Source of the DNA: Xenorhabdus miraniensis
GTDB lineage: Bacteria; Pseudomonadota; Gammaproteobacteria; Enterobacterales; Enterobacteriaceae
Length of the DNA stretch: 64,000 nt
NCBI RefSeq assembly: GCF_002632615.1
Contig: NZ_NITZ01000005.1
Coordinates: 124,001 to 188,000 of the forward strand
Direction of reading: 5' to 3'
Shown here piece after piece: positions 28,005-43,000 of the stretch. The number at the start of each line of letters is the position of its first letter. Position 1 is the stretch's first letter. The notes beneath the pieces were generated by a model. The model searched no databases. It was given only the letters and a program-made list of their open reading frames with translations, and was not told the origin of the DNA. The position numbers and the translations under genes were made by a program.

Positions 28005-31000
28005 ATGAAAAATGATAAGGTGATGACTCTGCCAACCAAATGTGAGAAAGCAAGTTTATCGACATCACAAGAACAAAAAGAGTCATTTCATCATATTAAA
28101 GGTCATTCGGAAAATCACCATATATCGGTATCTTATAGATTAGTGGGAAATTTAAATATTGATTTGTTTCAGCAAGCCTTAAATGCACTATCTGTCCGTC
28201 ATGATATATTATGTTCAACTTGGATTGAAAATAATTCTCTTCCAGTGGTTGATTTTGTGAATGAGGATATTTCATTCCCCCTCGTAATTTCTGATCTTCG
28301 TACAGTTGATGAGCAGGAAAAGAGGGTCGATCAGATTATTGATGAAATAATCAATATTCCCTTTGATTTTACCCGAGGTTCATTGTTAAGAGCTGCCTTA
28401 GTATTATTGAATAATGATGAATATATATTTTTATTAAACCAGCATCCTGTTATTTCTGACTATTGTTCCGTTAGCGTTCTCATTCATGAATTATGTGTTA
28501 TTTATAATGATCTATTGAACCATCGGGCTGTTTCTTTGCCGCCTGCCACTCGCCATGCTACTCCGGCAACCTATCCAAGGCTTAACAATTTGTCTCCAAA
28601 AGGGGATATCTGTGCATTTACTCTCGATAAAGATTTAACAAGTCAGCTTAAGCAGATTAGCCAAAAATATGGGATAACCCTGTTAGTGACCGTTATGACG
28701 GCTTGGGCTATTGTGCTTAATCGACTTTCAGGGCAGGACAGTGTCGTTATTGGCACTCCTCTTGCTAACAAAAATATTACAGAGCCTCTTGCCAATATCT
28801 TGCCAATACGGATTGATATTGATGATGACACCACAATTGAAGAATTGCTTGCGCAGGTCAGCCATACAATGATTAATGCGCAAGATAATCAGGATATGCC
28901 TTTTGAGCACCTTGTTGAAACTATCAATACTGAAAGCAGGGTTGCTTATCCCTCTGTTTTTCAGGCTGTTATAAACTGGCTGAACTGTTTTGAAAGCGAA
29001 TGTGAATTTGAGGGGATCAAAACATCGCCGATTGATTATTACTCAAATATAGCAAAAATTGATCTTGAATTGTTTATGTACCACCGAGACGGTGAAATTA
29101 TCGGGGGAATAAACTATGCGACAGCGCTGTTTGATAAACAAGTCATCGAACGCCAGTTAAATTATTTTGTTATCGCTTTGCGCACTATAGCAAAGAATAT
29201 GGTTCAGCGTGTTAAAGACATTGATATTTTGTCAGCGGATGAACGAGCGCTATTGCTAAATCAATGGAATGACACAGCGGGTGATTATCCGTCAGAACAT
29301 TGCATCCATGAACTGCTTGAATGGCAGGCGATAAAAACACCGCAAGCCCCTGCATTGGTGTTTAATGATCATATCCTGAGTTATGCGGAATTGAACCAGC
29401 AGGCTAACCAATTAGCACACCGATTGATTGCTGAAGGGGTAATCCCGGATAGCCGCGTGGCTATTTGTGTTGATCGAACTCCGTTGATGGTAATTGGTTT
29501 GCTGGCAATTTTAAAAGCGGGCGGGGCTTACGTTCCACTTGATCCTAATTATCCAGCGGCGCGCCTTCACTATATTCTTGATGATGCTGATCCCGTCTTG
29601 CTATTACAGGATGAAGTTGGGGCAAATAAATTACATGGCATCTCTGTGGCAAAAAAACGGCTGGACATAAATGCTGTTCTGGCAGAAGACGTTGAGTTAT
29701 CAGCAGAGAATCCCTGTGTAATAGGGTTAAGCTCACGTAATTTAGCTTATATTATCTACACATCAGGTTCAACCGGCAATCCGAAAGGCGTGCAAAATGA
29801 ACATCGCAGTGTGATGAATCGCTTGTATTGGATACAGCAAACTTATCATCTTACACCTGATGATGTGGTGTTACAAAAAACCACATTTAGTTTTGATGTT
29901 TCTGTCTGGGAACTATTTTGTAGCTTTATCAGTGGAGCCAAAATGGTATTGGCCACCACAGCCCAACAAAAAAATCTTTCACTGCTGGTTGAGTTAATCA
30001 ACCAAGAGAAGGTAACCACACTGCATTTTGTGTCTTCAGTGTTGACCGCATTCTTAAAAGAATCCGATGTAGCACATTGTGTAACGTTAAAACACCTGTT
30101 TTGTAGTGGTGAAGCACTGCATCCGATAACGGTGAAACATTGTCAGGCGTTGATGCCTTGGGTCAGTATATATAATTTATATGGCCCGACAGAAGCGGCG
30201 ATCGATGTGACGTACTGGCACTGTCCCGATAATTTTGATGGTCAGGTGGTGCCGATCGGCAAACCCATTACGAATTCCCGTATTTATTTATTAGATGCTC
30301 AACAACGTCCCGTCCCTTTAGGCGCTGTCGGTGAATTATACATTGGGGGCGTGGGTGTTGCCCGCGGTTATCTGAATCAACCGGAACTGACAGCAGAACG
30401 TTTTCTAGCCGATCCTTTTCATTCAGAACCTGATGCCCGCATGTACCGGTCTGGCGATTTGGCTCGTTATGATCATGACGGCAACATTGAATATCTCGGG
30501 CGTAATGATCATCAGGTCAAAATTCGCGGTTTCCGCATCGAGTTAGGTGAAATTGAAACCGCCCTTGAAACTCATCCGGTGGTACAGCAAGCGGCGGTTA
30601 TTGCTTATGAAGGAATCGGTGGAGATAAACGGTTAGTTGCTTATGTGGTTTTGGTTCAGGGCAATGAATCTGATCAGACCGCAGGGATGCTGCGGCAACA
30701 TCTGCTGTCGGCTCTACCGGACTATATGGTGCCAGCAGCTTTTGTCGTGATGGCTCATTTCCCACTGACGCCTAATGGCAAACTTGACCGCAAGGCACTG
30801 CCGGAACCGGATAGCACCGCTTATCAACGCCAGTATTATCAGTCACCGCAAGGTGAGACAGAAAACCTGTTGGCAGAGATGTGGAGTCAGCTACTGGGTA
30901 TCAACAATATCAGTCGGTTTGATAACTTCTTTACGCTCGGTGGGCACTCGCTATTGATCGTGCAGTTGATGGGATTGTTGCGGGAAAAAAACTATACCGT

Positions 31001-31070
31001 GCAGTCTGGCGCTCTGTTTTCGAAGCCGATATTGGCAGAGCAGGCAGTTTTATTGATAAAAATTGATGAT
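28005..31070 (+). other. NRPS module 1: degenerate C, A1 (Ser), T1
   Basis: The C domain (about residues 30-420) has HPVISDY where active domains have HHxxxDG, and lacks the roughly 50-60 residues between that motif and the 'GTTLFMTLLSAWAIVL' region that the C domains of modules 3 and 5 carry. It is probably inactive. A1 (about 430-930) has FDVSVWE, HFVSS, FCSGEAL and NLYGPTEAAIDV, giving a serine-type pocket. T1 has FTLGGHSLL near 30930-30958. Confidence 0.8.
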
Positions 31071-34000
31071 ACCTTTGCTATTCCCCCCAATCTGATAGGA
31101 ATGGAGTGTGAGCGTATCACCCCTGAAATGTTGCCGTTGATTGATATCGGGCAGGCAGACATTGACCGACTGATCAGCCAGATACCGGATGGAGTCACCA
31201 ATATTCAGGACATCTACGCATTATCGCCGTTGCAGGACGGCATCTTATTCCATCATTTGTTGGCGGAAGAAGGTGACCCGTATTTGTTGACCCGTCAGAT
31301 AGTCTTTGCTAATCGTTTTTTGCTGGATCGTTATTTGGCGGCACTTCAACAAGTGGTTGATCGGCACGATATTCTGCGAACAGTCTTTATCTGGCAGGGA
31401 TTATCAGTTCCAGCTCAGGTGGTTTTACGTCAGGTGACATTGTCGGTGATTGAGTTGACTTTGGATCCGGCCGATGGTCCGGTCTATGACCAGCTGGACC
31501 AACATTTCAATCAAAGTCACTATCGCTTGGATTTGGGGCAGGCACCACTATTGCACTTGGCGATAGCGCAGGAAACGGATGGTCGCTGGATAGCACTACA
31601 ATTGCAGCATCACCTGATTGGCGATCATGTAACGATGGAGATGATGAACAGTGAAGTTCGGGCCTATCTCGCTGGACAAGGAGACAAATTGCCTGCTTCA
31701 GCACCTTTCCGTAATCTGGTAGCTCAAGCCCGGCTGGGCGTTAGTCAAACGGAGCATACCCATTTCTTTACCGGCATGTTGGCGGAAGTGGTCGAGCCAA
31801 CACTGTCATTCGGTGTGGCGGAAGTACATCACGATGGCTCGCAGACCACAGAATCGCACCGACGGCTGGCTCCTGAGCTGAATGAACGCCTACGCTGTCA
31901 GGCAAAACATCTGGGGGTCAGTTTAGCAGCGTTGTGTCATTTAGCTTGGGCGCAAGTGGTGTCTCGTACCAGTGGTCAAGAGCAAGTCGTGTTCGGTACT
32001 TTGCTGTTTGGGCGTATGCAGGTGGAGGAAGGTTCTGGCAGTGGGATGGGATTATTCATCAATACCTTGCCATTACGGTTAGATATTGGTGAAGCCTCGG
32101 TGCGTGATAGTGTACAAGAGACGCATAAGCGATTAGCTGAATTGCTGGCGCATGAGCACGCGTCACTGGCGTTAGCTCAGCGTTGCAGCGGGGTTGCCAG
32201 TGGTATGCCACTGTTCAATACACTGTTGAACTATCGATATAGCTTACTACCGGAGGTTTCAGGTGACGTATTAAATGGCATCGAATTTTTTGGTGAACAG
32301 GAGCGTACTAATTATCCGTTCGCACTGTCGGTGGATGATTTTGGCGACGCATTAGGTCTGACGGCGCAGGTAGTACATCCATTTGATCCGGTACGGATAT
32401 GCGGTTATATGCAGCAGGCTCTGGAAAGTCTGGTGGAAGCACTTGAACAGTCTCCGGATATGCCGATACGGGCATTGGAAATTTTACCGGAAACAGAACG
32501 TACTTTGTTGCTAACAACGTGGAACGCGACGGAAACCGCCTATCCTGAACAGTTATGCGTTCATCAGTTATTTGAACAACAAGTGGAAAAAACCCCGGAT
32601 GCAACCGCATTAGTGTATCAAGCTCAAACCCTAAGCTATACCGAATTAAATGCCCGTGCTAATCGGCTGGCTCATCAACTGATTACGTTGGGTGTAGAAC
32701 CGGATCAACGGGTGGCAATTTGTGTCACCCGTTCACCGGCGATGGTAATAGGGTTATTGGCAGTGCTGAAAGCAGGGGGAGCTTATGTGCCGCTGGACCC
32801 AACTTATCCGGGAGAACGCCTGACACATATTTTGGCAGATGCCGCACCGGCTATTTTGTTGGCAGATAATGCCGGATGTATCGCATTGGGGGATGAAGCC
32901 CTTGCTGACCTGATTGTGCTTGACCCGAATTCACAGCCAGCCTTGCCGGACAATAATCCACAAATACCTGCATTAACCTCACGGCATCTGGCCTATGTGA
33001 TTTACACCTCCGGTTCGACTGGCAGGCCGAAAGGGGTGATGGTTGAGCATGGCTCTTTATTAAATTTGCATGGCGCTTTGACACAGCGTGTTTTCACAAA
33101 TTCACCTGTGCCTTACCGGGTTAGCCTGAATGCCAGTATTTCATTTGATGCAGCATTGCAAAATTTACTTGGTCTTTTGAATGGCTATACGCTGGTCATT
33201 GTTCCACAAGCAGTGCGAGCCGATAGTGTGGCCTTCTTGCAATTTTTAACCACCGCTGATCTTGATGTGTTGGATTGTACGCCAATGCAATTGGAGATGT
33301 TGCTAGCGGCAGGGTTATATCAGCATAAAAAAGCCTTAATACTGCTGGTTGGAGGTGAAGCGATATCTCCCCAAACATGGCAGGCTGTAGCCAGTATACC
33401 GCAACTGACGGCCTATAATGTTTACGGCCCAACCGAATGTACTGTTGATGCAACGCTGGCACGTATAGAGCCGGATCAACTCTATCCGACAATGGGTCGC
33501 CCGCTGGACAATACACGCCTTTACTTACTGGATAACGCCGGATATCCGGTGCCATTGGGGGCAGTGGGAGAGTTATATATTAGTGGTGCGGGCGTAGCAC
33601 GGGGTTATCTGAACCAGCCAGAATTAACGGCTGAACGTTTTCTCTCTGACCCATTTAGCGGTAAACCGGATGCGCGCATGTACCGCACCGGGGATTTAGC
33701 CCGTTATCGGCCGGACGGCAATCTGGAATTCTTGGGGCGTAACGACCAACAGGTGAAAATCCGCGGTTTCCGGATAGAGCCGGGAGAAATTGAGGCCCGG
33801 CTGACAGAATATCCGACGGTAAGTGAAGCCGTTGTCATGACGCAGGGGGAAGGGCAAGACAGACGGCTGGTTGCCTATGTGGCGGCCCCCGTAGATGACA
33901 GACTGATTAATCATCTGCGTGTTCACCTGAGTAAGATGTTACCGGACTATATGGTGCCGGCAGCGTTTGTCCGTTTGGATGCCCTGCCGTTGACACCGAA

Positions 34001-37000
34001 TGGTAAACTGGATCGTCAGGCATTACCGGCTCCGGACGAAAAAGCGTTTGCCCGTCAGGCGTATGAAGCACCGCAAGGAGAGATGGAAATAACGCTGGCA
34101 GTCATCTGGCGAGAGTTGTTGGGAATTGAACAGATAGGTCGGTATGACAGCTTCTTTGCCTTGGGGGGGCATTCTCTGTTGGCAGTAAGGATGATGAACC
34201 GTATTGCAGCTCTAGGTATTGAACTGCCGTTGTCTACATTATTTAAATCCCCAACTTTGGCAGGTTTTGCTGAGGTCATCGAAACCCGGTTTAACGAACG
34301 GGACAATAGGCGTCCTGCCATCCTGCCAATACCCCGTGATGGTCAGTTACCGTTGTCATTTTCGCAACAGCGTCTGTGGTTTCTGGCACAGTTTGAAGAG
34401 ATCAGTCAGACTTACCATATTCCGATGGCTCTGCGCTTGCGAGGTCAGCTTAATCTTGATATCTGGCAGCAAGCGCTTGATGCGCTATTTACCCGCCATG
34501 AAGCACTGCGTTCTGTTTTCGTTTCCATCGACGGTCAGCCTCAGGTTGAACTGTTACCCACTGACTCGAGCCTGCCGATAAGAAAATACGATTTACGGAA
34601 AGTACCTGATGTGGATGAACAGCTTGGGCGTTTATGTGCGCAGGAAACGGAAGCGCCGTTTAATCTCGTTTGTGGTCCGTTAATCCGGGCCAGTCTGATA
34701 CAACTGGCTGACGATGATTACATCTTTTTGCTAACTCAGCATCATATTGTGTCAGACGGCTGGTCTGTTGATGTGTTGATGCGAGAGCTAAATACATGCT
34801 ATGTGGCCTTTCTGGCGGGGCAACCGAACCCATTGCCGCCGCTGACAGTGCAATACCCTGATTACGCCGCCTGGCAACGCCAGTGGTTTTCGGTTGAACG
34901 CTTACAATCCCAATCTGACTATTGGCGTACGGCGTTAGCCGGTGTACCGGTTTTACTGGATTTGCCCACTGACCGGCCACGGCCATCTGAACAGTCCTTT
35001 GCCGGGGATCGGGTACCTGTCGTGCTGGAACCGATACTAACCACCGCCCTCAAACGGCTGAGCGAGCAACAGGGAACCACCCTGTTTATGACGCTGTTAT
35101 CGGCCTGGGCAATCGTCTTAGCGCGTTTGTCCGGTCAGGAAGAGGTGGTGATAGGCACCCCGAGTGCGGGCCGGAATCAGCAGGCGGTGGAGTCTTTGAT
35201 TGGTTTTTTTGTCAACACCCTGGCTTTGCGGGTCGATTTATCCGGTGCACCCCATGCGGCTGAGCTGCTCGCCCGGGTGAAGCAAACCGCGCTGGCGGCA
35301 CAGGAGCATCAGGATCTGCCGTTTGAACAAGTGGTGGAAATCGTGCAGCCATCACGCCAATTATCCCATACCCCGCTGTTTCAGGTGATGTTTGCCTGGC
35401 AAAACAATGAGCGCACCGGGTGGGAATTACCGGGGCTGGCCGTCTCACCGGCGGATGTCCTGTTGAACACCGCCAAGTTTGATCTCGAACTAAACCTGTT
35501 TGAGGAAGGGGGCCGAATTGTGGGGGCGCTGCATTATGCCACGGCGCTGTTTGATAAACCGACCATTGAACGGCAGGTGGGATATCTCCACGCAGTCTTG
35601 CAGGCGATGGTCGCTGATTTGCAACAGCCGGTGGGGAAAATGGCTATGCTGGCCCCGGCAGAGCGCCGGTTATTGCTGGAAACGTGGAATGGGACAGCAA
35701 CATCGTATCCTGACCCATTGTGTATTCATCAGGTGTTTGAACAACAGGCAGGAAAAACGCCGGAGGCAACCGCCCTGGTGTATGAAGAACAGACTTTCAG
35801 CTATGCAGCGTTGAATGCCCGCGCCAACCGGTTGGCCCATCAGTTGATGGCGCTGGGGGTTACGCCGGATCAACGGGTCGCCATTTGTGTGACGCGCTCC
35901 CCGGCCATGATCATCGGGCTGCTGGCGGTACTGAAAGCCGGCGGGGCTTATGTGCCGCTGGATCCGGACTACCCGGAGGAGCGGCTGGCTCATATCCTGA
36001 CCGATGCCGCCCCGGTGATCTTGCTGGCGGACCCGGTTGGGCGTGCCGCATTGGGCGAAGATACCATTGCAGCTAGGATGGTACTCGACCCTAATGTATT
36101 GCCAGACTGGCCGGATACCAACCCGCAGGTCCCGGCGTTGACTGCCCGGCATCTGGCGTATGTGATTTACACCTCCGGTTCGACCGGCACCCCGAAAGGG
36201 GTGATGGTTGAACACCGGCAACTGGTGCACCAAATCACTGCACTGAGTGCGAAATGGACATTTACCACTTCGGACCGGGTATTGCAGTTCTGCAACCCGT
36301 GTTTTGATGTCAGTGTATCAGAAATCTTCAGCGCCCTCGCCAATGGTTCAGCTTTGGTCCTGCGGACAGATCAATGGACATTCAGTGCGCCGGAATTCTG
36401 GCGCCTGTGCGAGTCTTATAAGATTACCTATATGACCACGCCGGTTCAATTCTGGCGGATCATTGCAGATATCGGTGAAAGCAACGTTTATAACGAGTTA
36501 AAGGTTATTTGTATCGGTGGGGAAACGATACCCCATCATGAACTGGAACGCTGGTTATCTGTCCGCCGTCAGCATCCTGTACTGGCAAATTGTTATGGAC
36601 CCACTGAAACCACCATTATTACGACGATATTTTGTATGAATGAGACGGGCGGACAGGCCAATACCATTGGCCGACCGCTGCCGAATATGCGTGTTTACCT
36701 GCTGGATGCTTATGGTCAGCCTGTGCCGTTGGGGGCGGTAGGCGAATTGTATATTGGCGGTGCAGGCGTAGCACGGGGTTACCTGAATCGCCCTGAATTG
36801 ACGGCTGAACGTTTCCTGACGGATCCGTTCAGCGATGAACCGGGTGCACGGATGTACCGGTCTGGCGATTTGGCCCGTTACCGGCCGGACGGTAATCTGG
36901 TGTTTGTCGGCCGTAATGACCAGCAGGTGAAAATCCGCGGGTTCCGGGTTGAACCGGGGGAAATCGAGGCCCGGTTAGAAGAGCACCCGCTTGTCAGCGA

Positions 37001-40000
37001 AGCGCTGGTCGTGGCTTTCGATGGCGGTCAGGACAAACGTCTGGTGGCTTATGTCGTGGCACAAGCGGATGAAGCATTATCTCATCGCCTGTATACCTAC
37101 TTAAGTGCCATTTTGCCGGATTATATGGTGCCGACCGCGTTTGTGTGTCTGCCCGCATTCCCGCTGACACCAAATGGTAAGTTAGATCGTCAGGCATTAC
37201 CCGTGCCTGGTGAAAAGGCACTCGTCCGCCAGATTTATGAAGCACCACAAGGGGAAATGGAAATAGCACTGGCCTCTATCTGGCGTAATTTGCTGGGAAT
37301 TGAACAGGTCAGCCGGCACGATAATTTCTTTGCCCTGGGGGGCCATTCGTTACTGGCCATCCGAATGATTGAACGGCTGCATAACCTTGGCCGCACGTTG
37401 GCCGTGCGCGATCTGTTCCAGACGCCGGTATTGTCCGGGCTTGCACAAACTCTGAAACTGCATCAAACCATGGTGGTTCCTCCCAATGTCATCACACCAG
37501 CCACTACGGCGTTGACATCCGCAATGTTGCCCTTAATTGACCTTACCCAGCCAGAGATTGACCATATCATCCGGCAAGTGCCGGGCGGGCTGGCCAATAT
37601 TCAGGACATCTACGCACTATCGCCGTTGCAGGACGGGATTTTATTCCATCATTTATTGGAAGACGAAGGTGATCCCTACTTGTTGGTCAATCAGATGATC
37701 TTTTCTGACCAAATCTTGTTGAACCGTTATCTGGAGGCTGTTCAATGGGTAGTTAATCGGCATGATATCCTGCGTACGGCTTTTCTCTGGCAAAGTTTAT
37801 CCGTGCCGGTTCAGGTAGTTTGGCGTCAGGCTTCTTTGTCTGTCACAGAACTGACGCTGGATCCGGCCGATGGCCCGATCAGTGAGCAACTGGCCCATCG
37901 TTTTGACTCATATCATTACCGTCTTGATCTGAATCAAGCACCATTATTACGTTTTGTGGTGACCCAAGAAACGGACGGTCGCTGGCGTGTATTAGAATTA
38001 TTGCATCACCTGATTGGCGACCATACAACGCTAGAGGTAATGAACCGGGAAGTTCAGGCCTATCTGGCTGGACAAGGGGACAGTCTGCCTGCCCCGGTAC
38101 CTTTCCGTAATCTGGTAGCACAAGCCCGGCTGGGTATCAGCCAGATGGAACATACTCGCTTTTTTACCGATATGTTGATTGGGGTGAGTGAACCCACGCT
38201 TTTGTTTGGGATAAAAAAGATTGACGTGAAAAAAACACATCAGGATGCTTCCCAGATAACACAATCACACCGGATGTTGCCTTCCACGCTTAATGATCGC
38301 TTGCGCAATCAGGCCAGACTTCTGGGAGCCAGTCTGGCTACGCTATGCCATGTCGCTTTGGGGCAAATATTATCTCGTATCAGTGGACAGCAGAACGTGG
38401 TGTTCGGCACGGTGCTGTTTGGGCGTATGCAGGCAGGGGAAGGTGTTGATAGTGGAATGGGATTATTTATCAATACATTACCGCTGAAATTGGATATAGA
38501 CGAAACCTCAGTACGTAGCAGTGTACAGGCGGCGCATAGCCGGTTGGCCGAATTGTTGGAGCATGAGCATGCTTCCCTGGCACTAGCTCAACGTTGCAGT
38601 GAGGTTGCCAGTGGTACGCCGTTGTTCAATATGTTGCTGAACTACCGACATAATACGCCAGTAGCGTCTACCGATAACATATTGAAAGGTGTTGAGTTCC
38701 TTGATGGACAGGAGCGCACTAACTATCCGTTTGTTCTGTCGATAGAAGATTTTGGTGATGCTCTGGGGCTGACAGCGCAGGCAATACAACCGTTTAACCC
38801 CGGATGGATATGCGGTTACATGCAGCAAGCATTGGAAAGTCTGGTTGAGGCGCTGGAACAGGCACCGGACCGGCCAATAAGGGCATTAGAAATTCTGCCG
38901 GAAACTGAGCGGACACTGCTGTTAAAAACGTGGAATGCGACAGAGACCGCTTATCCTGAGCAGTTATGTATCCATCAGTTGTTTGAACAGCAAGTAGAGA
39001 AAACCCCGGATGCTCCAGCTTTAATATACGAAGGGCAAACTTTCAGCTATGCGGAATTAAATGCGAATGCTAATCGACTGGCTCATGAACTCATTGCATT
39101 AGGTGTCGGGCCAGACCAGCAGGTCGTCATTTGTATGACCCGCTCTCCGGCAATGATAATGAGTGTATTGGCCGTATTGAAAGCGGGTGGGGCTTATGTA
39201 CCACTGGATCTGGCCTATCCCGAAGCACGATTGAGACATATTCTGCATGAGGTGGCACCGTCAGTAGTTCTGGCTGATAAGACCGGACATATCGCCTTGG
39301 GTGAAACCGCATTAGGCGGAATGGTTATCCTCGATCCAAATACGTTAGTGGATCAGCCGGACAGCAACCCGACAGTGCCAACACTAACATCCCGACATCT
39401 GGCGTATGTGATTTACACCTCCGGCTCGACCGGCACACCGAAAGGGGTGATGGTTGAACACCGCGGGCTGGTTAACCTGATTCAGGAGAAGATCATCCAG
39501 TTCGGTATCAGCATTGAAAGTCGGGTGTTACAGTTTGCCGCCTTGGGTTTTGATGCAAGTATCTGGGAAATGATGATGGCATTGGTAAGTGGAGCCAGTC
39601 TGGTTATCGCGATTGATACCATCCGTCAAGATCCGCGTCGTCTCTGGCATTATCTGGAACAACAGGCAATAACTCATACCTACCTGCCTCCGGCATTACT
39701 TCAGGATGGGGCCGATTTACCGGAATTAACGATAAAACCGACAGTGATACTGGGCGGTGAAGCACCGAGTGCGTTATTGCTTCAGGCTTTGTGTGATCGG
39801 GTAACGCTATTTAATGTTTATGGCCCGACAGAAATCACGGTGTGTGCCACAACTTGGCATTGTCCGTCAGACTATACGGGAACAGAAGTGCCTATCGGGC
39901 GCCCAATAGCCAACACTCAGATTTATTTATTGGATGTTCACGGTCAGCCTGTCCCGTTGGGAGCCGTGGGAGAGTTATACATTGGTGGAACGGGTGTGGC

Positions 40001-43000
40001 ACGGGGTTACCTGAATCGCCCCGAACTGACCGTTGAACGTTTTCTGGTTAACCCGTTCAGCAATGAGCCGGATGCGCGCATGTACCGGACTGGGGATTTG
40101 GCCCGTTATCTGCCAGACGGTAATCTGGTGTTTGTCGGCCGTAATGACCAGCAGGTGAAAATACGCAGTTTCCGGATTGAGCCGGGAGAAATAGCAGTCC
40201 GGTTGATTGAGTACCCAGCGGTACGTGACGCCGTGGTATTGGCGCTAGGAGACGGTTATGACAAACGGCTGGTTGCCTATGTGGTGGCAGAGCCGGATGA
40301 TGGATTAGTGAATAACCTGCGAGCTCATCTGAGTGCCATTTTGCCGGATTATATGGTACCGGCGGCATTTGTCCGTTTGGATGCCTTTCCGTTAACGCCG
40401 AACGGTAAACTGGATCGTCAGGCACTGTCGGCTCCGGACGAAAAAGCGTTTGCCCATCAGGTGTATGAAGCACCGCAGGGAGAGATGGAAATTGCTCTGG
40501 CGGCTGTTTGGCGCGAGTTATTGGGAATTGAACAGGTTAGCCGACATGACAATTTCTTTGCGCTTGGTGGTCATTCGTTGTTAGCGGTACGGATGATGAA
40601 TCGTATAACAGCTTTAAGTGTTGAACTGCCCCTGAGTATGTTATTTGAATCACCTTCCTTGATTGCTTTTGCTGAAGCGATAAGTACCCGGCTTAATAAA
40701 AAAGAAAGTATACAGCCTGTTATCGTACCGATATCCCGTGAGCATGAGTTGCCACTGTCATTTGCTCAACAACGTTTGTGGTTTCTGGCTCAGATTGAGA
40801 ATATCGGTGATACCTATCATATTCCGATGGCTCTGCATTTGCGGGGGCAGATTAATATCGCAGTCTGGCAACAAGCACTTAATAGCCTGTTTGCTCGCCA
40901 TGAAGCGTTACGTTCTGTTTTCGTCTCTGTTGAGGGCCAACCACAGGTGAAACTATTGGCATCTGACAGTGGAATGCCTTTGGTTCAGCATGATCTGCGA
41001 GAGATACCTGATGCTGGTACGATGCTTGAACGTTTGAGTACAGAGGAGATCTACACACCATTTGATCTTAGCAGAGGACCGCTTATCCGCGCTTGCCTTA
41101 TCCGGCTTGCTGATAATGAATATCAGTTTCTGCTTACTCAACATCATATTGTGTCAGATGGCTGGTCTGTCAGTGTGTTAATGCGTGAACTGAGTACTCT
41201 GTATGCTGCTTTTCTGGCAGGACAACCAAACCCATTGCCGCCGCTGACAATACAATACCCCGATTATGCCGCCTGGCAACGCCAGTGGTTTTCCGTTGAA
41301 CGCTTACAATCCCAATCTGACTATTGGCGTACGGCGTTAGCCGGTGTACCGGTTTTACTGGATTTGCCCACTGACCGGCCACGGCCATCTGAACAGTCCT
41401 TTGCCGGGGATCGGGTGCCTGTCGTGCTGGAAGCGGCACTAACCACCGCCCTCAAGCGACTGAGCGAGCAACAGGGAACCACCCTGTTTATGACGCTGTT
41501 ATCGGCCTGGGCTATCGTCTTAGCGCGTTTGTCCGGTCAGGAAGAGGTGGTAATAGGTACCCCAAGTGCGGGCCGGAATCAGCAGGCGGTGGAGTCTTTG
41601 ATTGGCTTTTTTGTCAACACACTGGCTTTGCGGGTCGATTTATCCGGCGACCCCCATGCGGCTGAGCTGCTCGCCCGGGTGAAGCAAACCGCGCTGGCGG
41701 CACAGGAGCATCAGGACCTGCCGTTTGAACAGGTGGTGGAAATCGTGCAGCCATCACGCCAATTGGCCCATACCCCGCTGTTTCAGGTGATGTTTGCCTG
41801 GCAGAACAATGAACATACTGGATGGGCATTACCGGGGCTGGCCGTCTCACCGGCGGATATCCTGTTGCACACCGCCAAGTTTGATCTCGAACTGAACCTG
41901 TTTGAGGAAGGGGGCCAAATTGTGGGGGCGCTGCATTATGCCACGGCGCTGTTTGATAAACCGGCCATTGAACGGCAGGTGGGGTACCTGCACGCAGTCT
42001 TGCAGGCGATGGTCGCTGATTTGCAACAGCCGGTGGGGAAAATGGCTATGCTGGCCCCGGCAGAGCGCCGGTTATTGCTGGAAACGTGGAATGGGACAGC
42101 AACATCGTATCCTGACCCATTGTGTATTCATCAGGTATTTGAACTACAGGCAGGAAAAACGCCGGAGGCAACCGCCCTGGTGTATGAAGAGCAGACTTTC
42201 AGCTATGCAGCGTTGAATGCCCGTGCCAACCGCTTGGCCCATCAGTTGATGGCGTTGGGGGTTACGCCAGATCAGCGGGTCGCCATTTGTGTGACGCGCT
42301 CCCCGGCCATGATCATCGGGCTGCTGGCGATACTGAAAGCCGGCGGGGCCTATGTGCCGCTGGATCCGGACTACCCGGGGGAGCGTCTGGCTCATATCCT
42401 GACCGATGCCGCCCCGGTGATCTTGCTGGCGGACCCGATTGGACGTGCCGCATTGGGCGAGAAGGTCATTGCGGCCGGGATGGTACTCGATCCCAATGTA
42501 TTGCCAGACCGGCCGGATACCAACCCACAGGTACCGGCGTTGACTTCCCGGCATCTGGCGTATGTGATTTACACCTCCGGTTCAACAGGCACACCGAAAG
42601 GGGTAATGGTTGAACACCGGCAACTGGTGCACCAAATCACTGCATTGAATATGAAATGGGTGTTTACTGCTTCGGATCGGGTATTGCAGTTCTGCAACCC
42701 GTGTTTTGATGTCAGTGTATCAGAAATCTTCAGCGCCCTCGCCAATGGTTCAGCCTTGATTCTGCGGACAGATCAATGGACATTCAGTGCGCAGGAATTT
42801 TGGCGTCTGTGTGAGTCTTATAAAATTACCTATATGGCTATACCGGTTCAATTCTGGCGGGTCATTGCAGATATCGGTGAAAGCCACATCTATCAAGAGT
42901 TAAGGGTCATTTGTATCGGTGGGGAAATGATGCCTCATCATGAACTGGAACGCTGGTTATCTGTCCGCCGTCAGCATCCTGTACTGGCAAATTGTTATGG

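Noticed and set aside
28005..29250. Reading the first NRPS domain as a lipo-initiation (C-starter) domain
   Set aside because: C-starter domains keep HHxxxDG; here the motif is HPVISDY and a block of the fold is missing, so a fatty-acyl start is unlikely.
35670..36233. 187-codon antisense ORF inside the NRPS gene, plus many others of 60-140 codons on both strands of 28,000-48,000
   Set aside because: They recur at the same place in each module as mirror frames of conserved A- and C-domain DNA and have no own ribosome-binding sites or family features.
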